Assembly (NCBI GenBank): GCA_018881555.1
Contig: JACAXG010000034.1
Span: 3,978,615 to 4,042,614, forward strand
Length of the DNA: 64,000 bases
DNA from: Amblyornis subalaris
Lineage: Eukaryota; Chordata; Aves; Passeriformes; Ptilonorhynchidae
Direction of reading: 5' to 3'
Shown: piece by piece, positions 1 through 14,700 of the stretch
How positions within the stretch are numbered: the stretch's first letter is position 1
Layout of the letters: each line of letters opens with the position of its first letter
Program-made: the position numbers and the translations under genes
The notes under the pieces: generated by a model
Seen by the model: only the letters and a program-made list of their open reading frames with translations
Told to the model about the DNA's origin: nothing
Databases searched by the model: none

Positions 1-3000
1 AATCAAATAAATTGTTAATGAGGTGAANAAATGCATATCTGAAAGGAGTACCATCTCATCATAAAAATCTCCATGTTAATTTTTGTAACTTACAGGAAAG
101 CAAAATGTTTGTTAAAATTTCAGCAGACATATGTGTTCATTTTGGATATAAGTGTTTGGACTATATGTGATAGTTCACATTCCTATAACATTTCTATAAC
201 TGTTTGATAAGGTATACTCTGGTATTGTCCTGTTGAGATGATCTGTTGGTATCATGCACTTACAATACATTCTCTCGACTCTGCCAAAGAGACTGGGATT
301 GAATTTAAAGGTAAAAATAACTTATGACATCACAGCTCTTCTGCAATTTGTTTTTTTGAAAATACTTACTTTTCATCTCTCCTACCCAAATAGTGTAATA
401 GAATACCTGCCTGCTTTTCCCCAAAAAATATTTAAGAGAAGTTTTATTTTCCATATAACAGTATATGCTTCTGTAATATTTCTTGAAAAAAAAGAACCTA
501 TCCTTTTGCACTAAATATTTTTGAAAATTTTGAAGTAGTTTTAAATAATTTATGAATAAGAGCCATATTCTCAGTTATATCTTTAAAACCATTACGAAAC
601 TTGCATGATTGCATCACTCATTTGTTACAAAACACAGATAGTGAATCAAAATCTAATGTGGAGCATAAACAACATGAGCAATTCTCCATCAACTCTGCAG
701 TACAAACAGAACAGGAGAGGTCACTTTACAGTCAAAACAAAGGTCANTTTCTTACAAACACTGAACACAACTGAGCAGTCACTGGGCCAGCCCCCAAGAG
801 CTGCTGACCATCTGTAACTCCCACTAACATGAGTGGCAGCTCTGAATGCTCAGCATTTCTAAGGCTGAAAGCTAATGAAAAGCACCAAGAATTANAGACT
901 TAAAGTGCTTTGTTTGAGTTAACAAACGGGAAAGTGTATTTATTTTTAAACCAAATACAGTTAGTTGTCAGTATACAATTTTTTGTTGTGATAGAATAAA
1001 TGTTTACTTATCCTACAAAGCACAAATATCATGACAGAGTTGTAACAGTGTGATGCAGTTTCTCTGTACAGTAGTTCTTAATGTTGCAATTTATTCAGAA
1101 ATAAATTTATGTTATAATGTGCATTCTCTTTGCCTTCCTAAAAAGTTCATGAATGAGCTATGGATTTTTTGACCTACTAATAATATTTGCCTGCCATCCG
1201 TGGAGCTTTTCAAAGCTCTNCTTCTGAATGAATAATCTGACCCATGGCCCTGACCAAAACAAGTCAGAGCAAGGTCCAGGTCTTAGCTCAGTACCAAAGC
1301 TACGTCTTTACTCAGGTTCCACAATTCATTCCAGAGATAAAAGGCTAATCACAACATTCTTAGTATCACAATAAAGATAAACGATACATTAATTGCCCAG
1401 AATAGCTCCCAACATATAAATCTGAGTGCTGACTCAAGCTGCTTTCAGTACCTGCAAAAGTGAGCAGGAGGGTGGGGAGACAGAAGTTCAGGAGTTTCCT
1501 TGTGTAAGTTTGCACAGGCATTATTGCCCTATTGCCTAGATGCAGAGGTATTTCTACTGCTGCACAGAAAAGGAAATCACTCAGCTGAGTAAATCAGAAC
1601 AGGACTTGTCCAGCATTAATTTTTTTCAGCCTTTTTTTAAAAGTGGGTATTAAATACACATAAATAAGAACACCATACTACATACAATCATAGGTAAAAA
1701 TCTGTGTACATGAGCACAATGCAGATTTTTAACAACATGAGGGAGTGGTTGCTNGCTGCCTTTCCCAATAAAAACTAGGACCCAACGAATTATATTCATA
1801 CCAGCCAGATTCAAAGCAAACAACAAGAGATGACAAGTTATCAAAGGAGAGGATGTAAGACTTGTACACAGGTTCAAGTGGGAGCTGGAGTAGTACTTGA
1901 AGGAGATGTCTCAGGAGATGCCCTGGCCATCAGAGGCCACCCACGGGAGCAGCAAACACGGCTGCAGTGCTCCCCTTTCTGAAGGTGGCTTCAGGGGAAG
2001 GTGGCTTCCACCCCAGGGTTGGTTCTACCACCCACATAATGAAGGGCAAACTTCAGCCTGTAGATCTGTTATTTTTCAAAAAGCAATTCTACTGTATTTG
2101 AATTAGGCATTTAAAAACCTCAGTTTTAGTTTTGTTTTGGGTTCTTTTAATGTTGAGATTACTAAAAGCTGAAAAACTATGATCTACCTCAATTTTTTTC
2201 ATACCTCTGAAGATTTTCATTGTCTTCAAGTAAATTAACCATTTTATTGTGGTCTGAAAAAAACAGTCACCTGTTAAATTCAGTAGGTAACTTTTCTGAA
2301 GAGGCGAGTTTTACTGTTTGTCTTGCCCTGTTTCATGCAGAGCTGCAGGACAGACAAGCATAGGTACGTCACAGTGAATCCTGAACTCCACATTTACAAA
2401 TGTCAGAGGGAAAAAAACCACCCCTCCATTGAAATAAAGAGCCCACACGACCTACTTAAATAAAACAAATTCCAGTTCAGAAGGAAAACACATCCNTACT
2501 AGTCAATTTCAGAATTCAAGTCAGAGCCATTCCTAAACCTTCTCCATGTATGAGCAAACCCACAATGCCACTATTTCAGTTTTTCAAACCCACTCTGAAT
2601 CCAGTCATCACAAGGAACAGGCCCCCAGAAGGCAACTTGCAGCTGTGCAGCATTTAGCAGGACAGACAGTTGTATTAGACAGCTGGACTATCAAACTAAT
2701 TAAAACGATTTGCAGTGAAGACAGGTCTGGGTGATGGATATTGCATCCTCCTCCCAGCTTCAGCTGACAATTAGACAGTAAAGTGCTGCAAACTGGAAAA
2801 TAGAGGCAGAATATATTTCCCTTCCTTTCACTAACTACCCAGGAAACGCAAGTGATCCCACTGAAGGAGACAAAAAAAGAAATTCACACAAAATGCCACT
2901 TTTAAAACATGAGTGGGTATGAGTATTACTGTCATCACCTATTCAAAAAGAATTTGAGTCTCACACCTCACGAGTCCAAGTACACATCGTATGCTTACAT

Positions 3001-5388
3001 GGAAATCCCCCTCCTTGGAAAGTGTCCTAGAGCAGTAACATGCTACAAACTCCTTTCCCAGAAAANCAAAACTGTATATTCACAGAGGTTTATCCTGAAA
3101 GGACTTCAAAGGTCTAAAGGACAGAAACAATACAGCAAATACAACTTCTCCAGGGACAAGCACTTNGGGGGGTCTCCCGAGGTAATCCTTTTCAATAAGG
3201 CCACAGGGAACCAAGTTTGTCAGCATTTCAGGATAATGTTGAAAGCCACAGCTCACCCAAACAACACAGTGATTAAAGTAGCACTTGGAGTATAAGTTAT
3301 GTCGATTAAAAAAGTACCAGGTAATAGTTAGAACATACACATACACCATTTTGGTTGAGGGGTTAAAGTAGAACTAGAGAAAGGGATAAAGCTGCTGCCA
3401 GACACACAGAATGGTTCCAGTAAGATACATTTATGTAATGCACTCCTAATGTATATAATTTATTAAACCTACATATGGGTAAACCAAGGTGCAGAGAACC
3501 CATCAAAGCATTCATATATGGTAACTAGGGTACTACTGAAGCTCTTAAAAGGGGACAAGCCAGCACCCTTTCCAGCACTGCTGTGAATCACACCAGATGT
3601 GAAAATATTTCATATTTGAGCAAGAAACTTGGAAAACTNAGCCTGAAAAGCAGTTCTACACACTCAGGAATCTAGGAAGAAGAAATGGAACCCAGATGGC
3701 CTCCCAGTCCAGTGCTTAGTATATGAAACCTCAACTCACAATTTCTTGCAAAAACAGGACAAGAGCTCAAAGCCAAAAGCTATTACAGAGGTTTGATTCA
3801 CTAGCATAGTATAAGAAAAAAAATCATAAAGGACAACAGGAAGAAAACCAACCTAAAAGATTAAGGGAAGGGGAAAAAAAAAAATCTTCCTAATCACAGT
3901 CCAAAGAACTTTTTTACTTTATGATAGTTACACAGCAAGTCAAATTTCAGGTTTTAATTATGTAGCAGTAATTGCATACATCTCATTATAGCAATTTTCC
4001 TCTATTTTCCTCTATTTTTGTCAGCTGGAAATCCCCAGATCACAGGTGCACATCAATCTAGGGACATTAGGCAATTCTAACGCAACACAAAACAGCATTG
4101 CCCTTCCTGCCCCTTTCAATTCCAAATTACTGAAATACATTTTTGACATCATAAGGTTTTTCACAAGAATGCAGGAAGCACCACAAGCATTACAGTAAGA
4201 TTTGTATCAGCCACTTTGCCTACTGGTAAAGGTTTACTTTTAAATGATATGCACCACGCTGCTTAGTTCTCCCACAACATGGCACTACTTGAAATAAGCA
4301 GGGTATCTGCCAAGTGATGGCAGGCACTTTTGTTCCTTCATTTACACACGAGGATGCTGGCAAGCACTCGGATGTAGTTGCAACACACCAGCATTAGTAA
4401 CTTCCTACTAAATTTAACAACATTTAGAAGCCAAATCCACAACCACCCAGAGATACAGAATATAAACGAAATACCTCCAAGTTCATTCTTTGCTGTACAT
4501 TTCCTTTCTCCCTCTTTATCCTTCTTCCAAGTCTGCTGGAAGAGACCAGTCAGTTCTGCTCCCTCACTACTCACCTGCAAAGAGCAACTGCAGTTCCAGG
4601 TGCTCTGTTAGGAAGTTGGGCAAGCTCTGCACAGGTGAAACCCATTGGCAGTTGCTGGAAGAGGTNAGCCTGGCTAAAAGCTCACTGTGTGGTGGTAAAT
4701 AACTTACAGGAGTTTCTCATCCACTTCTCAGTTTATGTCAGGATCTTTGGCTTCCAATCTTCGGTAAGTAGAGTTTCTTCATGCTGGACCTAATCTTTGG
4801 GCCAGGATTCAAAGCTGGAGTCACCACTGATACTATTTTTTTTACCTCAGTTCAAAATGGGAGAATGAGGACCGAGCAGAAAGGAATGGAATGAATGGAA
4901 AAATGTGGCCAAGTCTGAGAGGGGAGTTTAACTACAACATGCATGCAATAGTTAATAGCAATGCAGTTCATAAATGGTTGCTGGTTTTCTCCAGAAATAT
5001 GAATGGGACATATTACAAGGAGCAAAACTAGCATTTTACCACAGTATTTTATTACACACACACAAAAAATTAATACAAAAGTACTCAAAGCAAGTGCATA
5101 CCAACATTCCTTTCACAGGTCAGATGGCTATAATGCTCTATTTTTTTTTATTACTGAAAAGGTTACAAGTTAAAAATTACACATAAAGAAATAGAGCTAT
5201 CCTATGCATTTATTCTCACTAGTCATGATTTCTCTCAGGTGACTGAGATAACAGACCAGACTTCTCGGTGGTACTCACTGAAGAGGCAACATGCACAAAT
5301 TGAAATACAAGAAGCTATTCCATTTAAATACAAAAGGGAAAAAAAACCCTACTTTTTTTTTCTTTACTATGTAAGTGATCAAACATTA
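1..5388. other. AT-rich spacer, no gene recognised
   Basis: No ORF here resembles a known family. The longest, about 128 codons at 2909-3295 on the plus strand, contains ambiguous bases and has no recognisable domain. Several TTTATT/AATAAA strings (for example near 930-950) could be polyadenylation signals of a transcript on either strand, but no coding exon was found next to them. In human the next gene beyond DAW1 on this side is SPHKAP, in convergent orientation; none of its exons could be recognised. Confidence 0.5.
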
Positions 5389-5552
5389 AGCAGGCTGTCT
5401 AGAGAAACTGTGGAGTCTTCATCTATGGAGATATTCAAAACCATGTCAGTCCTAGGCAGCCTGCTTGGATGGCAGTGTCCGAGCAGGGCAGAGGTGTTGT
5501 ACTAGATGATCTCCACTGGTCCCTTCCAACTTCTGCAGTTCTGTGATTTCGT
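5389..5552 (+). repeat. CR1 LINE 3' fragment
   Basis: The stretch reads like the 3' end of a chicken-repeat-1 retrotransposon: a GGCTGTCTAGAGAAACTGTG start, then GATGATCTCC...GGTCCCTTCCAACTT and a terminal TTCTGTGATTTC, the degenerate octamer tail of CR1. It is 5'-truncated, as most avian CR1 copies are, lies in plus orientation and ends about 90 bp beyond the predicted DAW1 polyadenylation signal. Confidence 0.75.
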
Positions 5553-5644
5553 ATCTAAGTCAAACCTATCAAATCTAGAAAACTGTCATCTTTCAACAGA
5601 AGGTGAACAAAGAGAATAAAAGAAAACAGATCTGAAAGACTGAG

Positions 5645-5650
5645 TTTATT
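5645..5650 (-). terminator. DAW1 polyadenylation signal AATAAA
   Basis: The minus strand reads AATAAA 60 bases downstream of the DAW1 stop codon, followed by a T-rich stretch (near 5615-5630) suited to a downstream element. This predicts a very short 3'UTR of about 80 nt. Confidence 0.6.
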
Positions 5651-5709
5651 GATTCCGAAACTCACAAAGTGGGCAGGCATATACCAGACTGGATCCTCCT
5701 TTCCTTCAG

Positions 5710-5744
5710 TCACTGCCAGATTCTACAGGAGTTATCCTTGCTCC
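5710..5744 (-). CDS. DAW1: DAW1 exon 13 (terminal)
   Basis: After a TTACTAG acceptor the exon completes Gly405 and encodes [10 protein letters not shown] followed by TGA at 5712-5710. It closes the last WD blade. Human DAW1 ends in a very similar SKDNTCRIWR, so the small exon is secure despite its 35-bp coding length. Confidence 0.93.
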
Positions 5745-8700
5745 CTAGTAATAAATACACATTGTGAAGGAATCATTTAGCTGTATCACACAGTCTATCC
5801 ATTTTTGTTAATACCTACATCAACAATGTACCCAGAACGCTGAGGAGCCAGATAAATATTTTTCTGTCCACAACTAGCAACAGGCAGCAGGATCTAGAGC
5901 AATATTTTTAGCTGAGATCATCCTGCATCCTATGACCTTTCGTCTGAAATGAAGAAAACCTGATCAGAGTTCAGTACCAAATACACAAAAGGTATGCTTC
6001 CATTCAAAAACCTTTGCCTTTTGCTCATCCACACTTCTCTCCTGGCAAAGCCTTGTGAGAAAATGGCTTAGTCACTGCCCTGGTGTTGGTATGTGCCCAT
6101 TGGAGAGATGAGAGGGTATGCCCATGCCTTTACACAAATTTGTTCATGGCCATATCCACTTAAACCTCAGTTCCAAAGTGAGTTTCTAGATTTTCTTGAC
6201 GCTACTTTAAGTCACTGCTGGTACCTCCATATGGCCCCAGGAAAGTTTTCAGACTTTTTTTTTTTTACCATAACAAGATTTCAGATGTCTCTCAAAAAAA
6301 AGAAAAAAAAGGGAATATATTAGTTACCTGTAATGATTGTATCACCGTTGTAGTTGAAAGCACAGGAGAAGATCTCATCAGTATGACCCTCTAATATCTG
6401 AAGGCAGTGTCCAGTAGTAGCATCCCAGAGTCGAGCTGTTTTATCAGAACTGGCTGTTAGTATACAACTGCCTTTAGGGTTGAAACACACCTTTAAAAAA
6501 TACAGAAAGGAGTTATGTTACTTAGCAAGTCAATATGCGTAGAGAAAGAAGCATATTGAGTGATTAAAAGATGAAAATAGAAACCAGCAACTCTTGCATT
6601 CAGCTTTTCAGCTAAAATCAAGGATAGCATTCCACTAGAGTCCTGCTGGCAAACTTCTGTGGCTGAAAACTTTGTGGTATTTACAAAGGTCTATATACCA
6701 TGACCTTACTCCAGGATCATAACTTCCAAATATCAAGCCCCAAAATCATAATTGGTAGCAACAGCAGAAACGTTATTTAAATGTTTTCATTATTCCAATG
6801 CAAAATTTATACATATTTTGTAGAGTTCTACATTAAATAACACATCTCTGTAGTACCAGAATTTGCACTGAAGGCAATTCATTTTATAGAATGTCTTCAT
6901 ATTTGTTAAACATTCACTGCCTTTTGGATTTCCAGATAATCAGGTACATTTTTCCAGCACTAACAAGACTATACAAGTTTATCACATAATGCAAAATTGC
7001 TCAATCACTGAGCAAAATATCTGCTCTTCAGAAATCCAATTTCCAAGTAATAACCTTCCCAAGTGGTCCCATCTACACCGAGTATCTGCAGAAATACATG
7101 GCCTTTTCAACGTGCTCCCAGAGGAGCAGATTCTCACTCCCAGCACAGAAATCATGCTGGCACTAAGGACTCTGANGGAAGCTGTCTCTCACCTACCCTC
7201 ATGTCAGCAGGTGTTCAAACTGCCCTCAGTGGGTCTACACTGAGTGTCAAATATTGCAGTGACTTTAATAACTAAGACCAATCCTTCTGAACTTAATTTT
7301 CTCTTAGCAGCATGATTATCATAGACAAATCAATAGAATTAAAGCATTTAAGTTTTGTTCACTAAGAACCATCCTAGTTTCAAAATATTAATATTTCAAC
7401 CTCAAACTACATCCAAAAAAGCAGCACAGACTTAGCACACTAGCTTGGAAGCTAGTGAGNACTATCTATTTGAAAGAATACTGAAAAGCTGCAAGCAATA
7501 ATTAACAAAGTTTAAAAAATACATACAATGTTGAAGCAACTAAATGTATTTTGAACAGAACCTTGGTGTTCAAAATTGAGCCAGATAAGACGTCCAGGAA
7601 AGCCCATGAGCACACTTCTCCTGACCAAGCGATTCTTGAAACAGGCTATGTACTTCCAAATTCCTTATGCACTTTTGAAAATAAGTCTCTCCACATATTT
7701 TTCCACAGAAATATGTTTTTTCTGTTCCATTCCATAAATCAGATGTGCAGAGAAATGAAAAAGAGTAAAGAGGAGCACATCTGGTAGAAGCAAGGAATAA
7801 GGGTGATGGTAAAAGCCTCAAAGGCAACAGCCTTCAGATGTCAGCAAGAGGGTAAAAACCTGGTGCTTATTCTGTCAGAGAATCTGGGCCTCCAGTGGCA
7901 TAATAACACAGGCACATTTAGGGCAGCTCAGACAGGAGCTTTATCAACAATGATCCCACTGAGAGAACACTCAGAGAGCATCTCCCTCTCTGCTTCCCCA
8001 TTCTCTACTAAGTGAGGATGCAACCCCAACTGATAAACTGTTCCAGAAAAAGGAAAGAGCCAAGGAAAACCAGTCGTTTGAATGTTAACAAAGCCAGGTG
8101 TCCATGCCTGGGAGGGATGGACTTAAGTAGCTGCCACTATTCTAAGGAATCAAATGGTAAATAACATGACAATACAGACAGGCGGCTCTGGGAGCCTATA
8201 GGAGTAGCACACCCAGTATTATCTTAACTCAGAAGTGGGGAATTGGTAAATAATTGTTGTCTGATGGCTTTTAGCCAAAAGGAATGTTCTTTCGGTAAAG
8301 ATAGCTTCTTAGCTAGATCTATCAATCTTTAATATTAATTATTCTACCACCACATTTTTTAACAGTATTCCTGTGTCATGGAAAAACTGGTGGATTGGAT
8401 GTCACACACAGTCAAACAAAAAAAGCTGCAAACCACACACAACTTACCTTTGAAATTTCATGTTCATGCCCTTCCAGCTTTGCAATGCACTGTTTTGTTT
8501 CTGCATTATAGACTCTTGCTGATCCTGTTGCAGTAGGAGCCATATGTGATTGTTATGCTTAAGCATGCATTTCAGTAAGAACATTTCCATACGGTCAGAA
8601 GGAATTCATCCTCAGGTTTAATTTTGAAAGAAATTGAAGTCAATCTTCACAGAGTTTCCTCCAAGGGTAAAGTATGTTAACAAGAATCTGCAATCTGGTT

Positions 8701-11700
8701 AGAAAAGATTTACTTCCTTTCCTGACCAGAAATGGATTCTCCTGGAAAATTTCTAAAACGTGAATACAAAGCTCCACATAGAACACAGACTACTGAAGCC
8801 TGTAATTTCAGAATGCATGTACAATATATTCAGAAGGCTTTCATTATATTTCAGATATTCTTTTTATTTAATAATCTATTCCTTATATTTAATAAACTAT
8901 TGATTAAATTTCAAGGAACTTTTTACNTTGTTTTTTGTCTTAATATAGCATGTACAGCAAAACAGATCCAAATAGTCTTCCCCATCCAGTCTGGTATCCT
9001 GCTTCTGGAAGTGCAAATGTGTATTTAAAACTAATACGGTATGCAGTATAATACAAATAACTGAGCAGGTGAATACAAAAAACTATTTATTGTGATTGCT
9101 AGAAAAATAATAAGCATGCAAAACTTCTGCATACCAATAGCAAAATAAAATTGCCTCTTTCACTACCTCTTTATTGTGTATTCTCTTGCTGTGCATTANG
9201 AAAGCCTGCTAGCAAATCCATCAGTAAAATTCCAACTACTTTTTTCATTTAAGCCTAAATCTGAGCCACCAAATCAACCCACTCAAAAGCTATTTATCTA
9301 CACATTTAAAATGTATTTCCAGCTATAAGTGAAATATTTGCTTCCAAGTTTGAAGTTAAAGGGGNAAGACATGTTGAGTTGATTAAAGTATGAAAATAAG
9401 AACATTTTCACCGGAGAAAACTTTTGAAGTTTAATGCCAAACTTTCTATAATGCAACAAATATTGCTTGATCTATAGTTTCGATTCAAGTACTCCTCTTC
9501 CATCAATCTACATTCAAAGTAAAACCAAAGGGAAAGGACAAAGGTGTTTTATGCTACAGTTGCAATTCTTCCAGCAGTGCCAGGCACTCACCATCAGCAG
9601 AGGCAGTTGCAATGCGCTGCCCAGCATAATCAAAGCACACATCCAGCACTTCATTCCTGTGACCTGTTAACGTTGCTATGCGTGTCCCAGTCAGAGCATT
9701 CCACAGCTGCAGAGATAAATAGGGGTCACTTTATTGCTTCTTGTGGCTAATTTACTTCATAGATATCTAGTTGATTGATAAAGTAACACATAGAGGCCCT
9801 TTCTGATATCTAACATGTATTAACATGAAGCCTGAATATAAATCAATAATGAGTCACTGTTTAGTTAATTTAATGAAGCCCTTCATAATTTTTTATTTCA
9901 GTGCATTGATTAACCAAGACTTAACTAGACTTCACTGAAATTAATAAGATTATAGGTTTTACATTTAGTTGTAAATTGTTTAATTAATTACACGTACTAG
10001 TTTAAAATAATGCTCCTCCATTTAAAAAAAAAAGATATCTTTTATATATCAAGTAGCTGTATTCACTACATACTTGACTTTCTTACCATGCACGTTTTGT
10101 CCATTGATCCAGTGACAATGAGAGAACAGTCCCAGTTGAACTGGGCACTGCTAATCTCTCCTCGGTGACCTATTAAAGTATGNAACATCCTACAAAAAAA
10201 AAAAAGATAATTTACATTTACAGTGTGTATTTTGATATACACATATAAATTATAGGTTTATAAAATGGTATAGTTAAGGTGTCAAGTCTTCACCACTAAA
10301 GCAATTGAATGGAGTGGTGCAGCTNATTTAGGATTCTAGTACTACATCAATTCCATTTTCTATCTATNACAAAAAGAGGCAGTAAAGAATAAAATGAAAA
10401 ATTTCTCCCTTCTCTTTCAAAAGTATTTTAGTGAATGTATTTCCAGTGAAATGCGATGATTTCCCAGTACCAGAGACAGATTCCTTGTATTTATCTACAT
10501 ACTAAGCATATACAGTAAGTTTTTACACATTACTCTCCCATTATCCTACTTCAATGAACTGTAAACAGTACATCTTTAAAACTCCATATAATCTAAACCT
10601 TTTATAAAATCCACTGAAGATCAAATGGAAGTTAATCAGGTACTTAATGTGAGCATGTTCCCAAATAACAGGCAAATGACAGCCCAACTGAAATATGATT
10701 TCTAATCCTCATTAATCCTGAACTTCTTGCTGCACAAGACTGGCAATACAAGTCCCATTAAATTCTTCAGCTTTATCTGAATAGAGAGGTTACAATTACC
10801 CATTCCTGCTTCCTAAGAATTAATGGCCTATAAGGCAACAAAGCCTAAAAGAGATTAATTGAGATATATATGTATTAAAGGATCAGTAAATTGGGTTATT
10901 ATCACAATGCTAATATCACTGCATCATTAATAGAAACACGCTGTAAATAACAGATAAACTAATGACTAGAAAAACAACTAAATGAGTTTAAGTGACTGAA
11001 ATGTTTTTATTCATTGCATAAGATATATAAGGGTAGCTAAATTAATATATGTGCTAAATGAACAGTAAAGTAAATTTCCTGAGCAATTGAATTTTCTTTG
11101 TTTATGATAACAAAAACTTGATTACATTCATATAATTTTATAGAATTACTCCTTTTACTTTCTAACACTGTGAGGCCTACACTGTTGTAATTGTGGAGAT
11201 GTTTTTACAGTAAAAACAAAAATGGACAAGCAGATAACAGAGGAAAACTTGATTTTATAAACATATTATTTGGCCATCGAGACTGCCGTTACTGTAATAC
11301 CTAATGCCCAAAATACCTAATAATGAAAAAANGTTATAATTTAAAAGCTTAAATTTCCAAATTTCAAAAAGGCGGTATGGACCCCAAGCTTCGACATAAA
11401 AATCTGATCAATAAACAGAATAAACAGCAATGTGTAGAACATCTCACAAAAAACACTATCAGATACATAGTTAGAAAGAACACTTATGAATTGCCATAAA
11501 AAATTTCCATTTCAGTTATTTATTAAAAACAATCAGCTTTAGTCACAATAGTACTTCTTTAGCCTTCAGTTTCCAGTGAAATTTGATATATGGATGCTCT
11601 AGTATTTGACCATAATTGCAAATACNAAACTGCTTCTCTCTCAGCACTCTGCTGTCCAGCACTCCTGACCCCAGGTACAGGCTGTTGATTTGCCAAATGA

Positions 11701-14700
11701 AGCTCTGCAGACACCTTCAACTGAACTACACCTGACTGTATCTGCCATGGAAATACAGACCTGTATTACAAAAGCATGTTTCCCTCTTCACTCTTTTATT
11801 TTCTTTTTAATTGTAACATTTTATGAAGAAGATCTTGACCCTTGTTCAGATTTGTTGCCCCTACATCAACTTTCCACAGGGGAGGTCAGGATACCTACCC
11901 AGAATAAAACTGAGGAATACACATGCTCACCAGGCTCAGCCAGCAAAATTAGAAGAAACTCCAAGCTCAATCTCAAATTTGGAAAGCTGTGCTTCTCNTG
12001 TATTTCATAATACATGAGCACAAGAACACAAAACCTCACCTAGAAGATTTTTGCAAATCTACCTGAACCTGTCTACAGCAAAATATGATTTGCTCACAGT
12101 CTTTCTGACTGCAACTTTTCATTATTCCTAAATGTACTCATGCCCAACAGCCATCTGAAAGGCTGAATGCTGGCCNTTTATATTCCCCACGAGCTAATCA
12201 CCAGAGCTGTGATTAAATGAGAATTTTCTCCNTCATATTCTACTTCCTGGTATTGGCCCTGATGCAAAGTCCATATTGATTTCTTAGTAAAAGAAATGCA
12301 ACATGAAAATCCCCAGACTTTCGTTTCACTGTAGGCTCAGACAAGAAGCTGGGAGAAGTTGTTTTCAAACAAGAATACTTGCAAGAACACAAAGCTGAAT
12401 GAAGTTGAATCCAAAGGTCGATTTGCTGAATAAGTGTTGGTGTTGAATAAGCCCAAAGCTTATAGGATCAAGCCTTAAATGATGTACTACATGTACACTA
12501 CTTATAAATCACAGTGTCATTTTGAAGTGATAGATATTGCCTATTACCCCAAGATACCGCTATACACACACTTTCCTTTCATATACAAATTTCAGAGATA
12601 TTCCCCTTCCTCTCACAAAAAGAAAAAAAGACATGACCTCTGCAAACAAAACAGACTCATTATCTTCATAAATTACTTTGTCAGTAATCAGGGTGATCAT
12701 TTTATTATTCTACTTACGCTGAGTTTCCCATTTGCCTGTATTATACAAGTTAATATTTAGCTCCTCCATTATTATTTGTTGGCATCTTAAGATTATGTTC
12801 TCTACAGTCAGAAGCCACATTTTCTCCTCTTTATAAATTTATACTGACAAAGGATTGTGAGAAGGAAAATGCACCCTCTATAGTTTTTAAACACAACATA
12901 ACAGACTAATTTTCTCTGATATAAAATATACTTTCTTTCTAATTAAACAGTTTAGAAATCCTAGGCACCACGCAAGTCATGAATTTCCATGTTGATAAAA
13001 TATTTTCCTGTTTGGAGATCTGTCCATTTTTTCTGCCTCTTTAGTGCTTATAAGGCAGAAATTTAAAACAATGAATGAGCAACATTCCTTTTCAAAAGAA
13101 CAAAGGGAACAGGAGTAACAAATTATAAGATGAAGGAAAATATACTCTAAATTAAATACAAGGTCTGTAATTTGTAGCTCAACATTGTCTATTTAATTTT
13201 TCCTGAAAACATGCGAAGTAAAATTATATTTATTAGGGCTTTAGTACCTGCCAGTGCCAACATCCCATACTGCTACTGTATGGTCAAAGGAGCCAGTGAT
13301 GATCCTATCTCCAGTGGTATTGAAAGACAGCGCAATAACTTCTGCTGAGTGCCCCTGAGAAAAATTTTTAATAGGAGTATGAGTACAAATTATGACTTTT
13401 CCAGTAATATAGTTTAATATGTAGCCTTTTTTCTGCAGCATAATCTTTCCATAACTCATCAATATTTTATTTACTGTCTTGTGTATCACAATTTTGACAA
13501 AAAGATCTACCCAACTGTGGAATAGTCAATACCCCAACAACTCAGGCACACCACTCAGGCACACCACTTAAGCAGGAAGCTTATTCACTACATATTACTT
13601 AGGATTTATGTGAGAGAAATGCACTGAAACAGCAGAGGCCAGTCTGAACCTGGGGAATGCCAGCGAGCCATGTAGAGCAAAGAGGGATGACCATCTAGAG
13701 GTAACTGGATGTCTGTCCTCTGCTGATGGTTACAGCAAGAAGATCCATACAGAGGAGGTCACAACTTACAGTAGAGCAACAAGCGATGGAAGACATTCTA
13801 ATCTATAGCAGTAACATCACTGAAATGAGAATATCTGTCTTTTGATAAATAGGACTGGTTATAAAANATCACATCTTTCTCATTCCCTTCAAGTTTTATT
13901 ATTCTGTTTTGTAACTGCAGGCACTATGGGAGCATCTGGTAAAAAAAACTCTGCAAGGTTTGGAACTGTTGTAATTGTTATACTGTTATTTATCTCAGTT
14001 GGAAAACTAAGAAAGCAAGGAACACCTTTGAAAACATAAGGAATGCAAACATACACTCAAAGTGGCTACTTCTTTTCCTTTCTCTATGTCCCATAATTTG
14101 GCAGTGGTATCCATGCTTCCAGTTGCCACCAACGTGCTCTGAGGATTAAATGATAAACATACCTGTAGCAAGAAACATCGGATAGAAAAAGTTTAAAGGA
14201 GTCCATCTACATATATTTTCAAAAAAAAAAAGAAAGGGAAGGGTCAGGATTAATATTTTTAAACAAGACAAAGGTCTGACAATATTTTATGGCATGCAGA
14301 AAAGTTGCAGAGTTCTTCCAACAGCTTACTAGAACAGCATCAAGTCCTTATGACATAACTCTGGATGTACCCAAATCAAGTNGACTCCTTGGCTGCTTTG
14401 CAATGGCAATGTATTAAAGACTTACAGCAATTTTTCTTGTCTTGTTTTCTGAATGTTCTTCATTTTGTGTCACAAGGAGAAACTATTTAGTTCACAAAGT
14501 TTTAATAAAAGCCAAGAGTGAAGCAGTTGGTTAATTTATTAACGGTTCACAGTTAACTGGCAGAGAACTATGTCTTCAGTATCAGTATCTGTAATGCAAT
14601 AGATAAGCTTATGCAATATTAANAAACAGTTGCAAATTTCTAAACCTCCTTCTCTGACTCCAAAGACTTTTTAATCACACACACTTATCCTCTCTCACAG

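Noticed and set aside
2909..3295. 128-codon plus-strand ORF
   Set aside because: Contains two ambiguous codons, no domain, no splice context and low-complexity neighbours; most likely chance.
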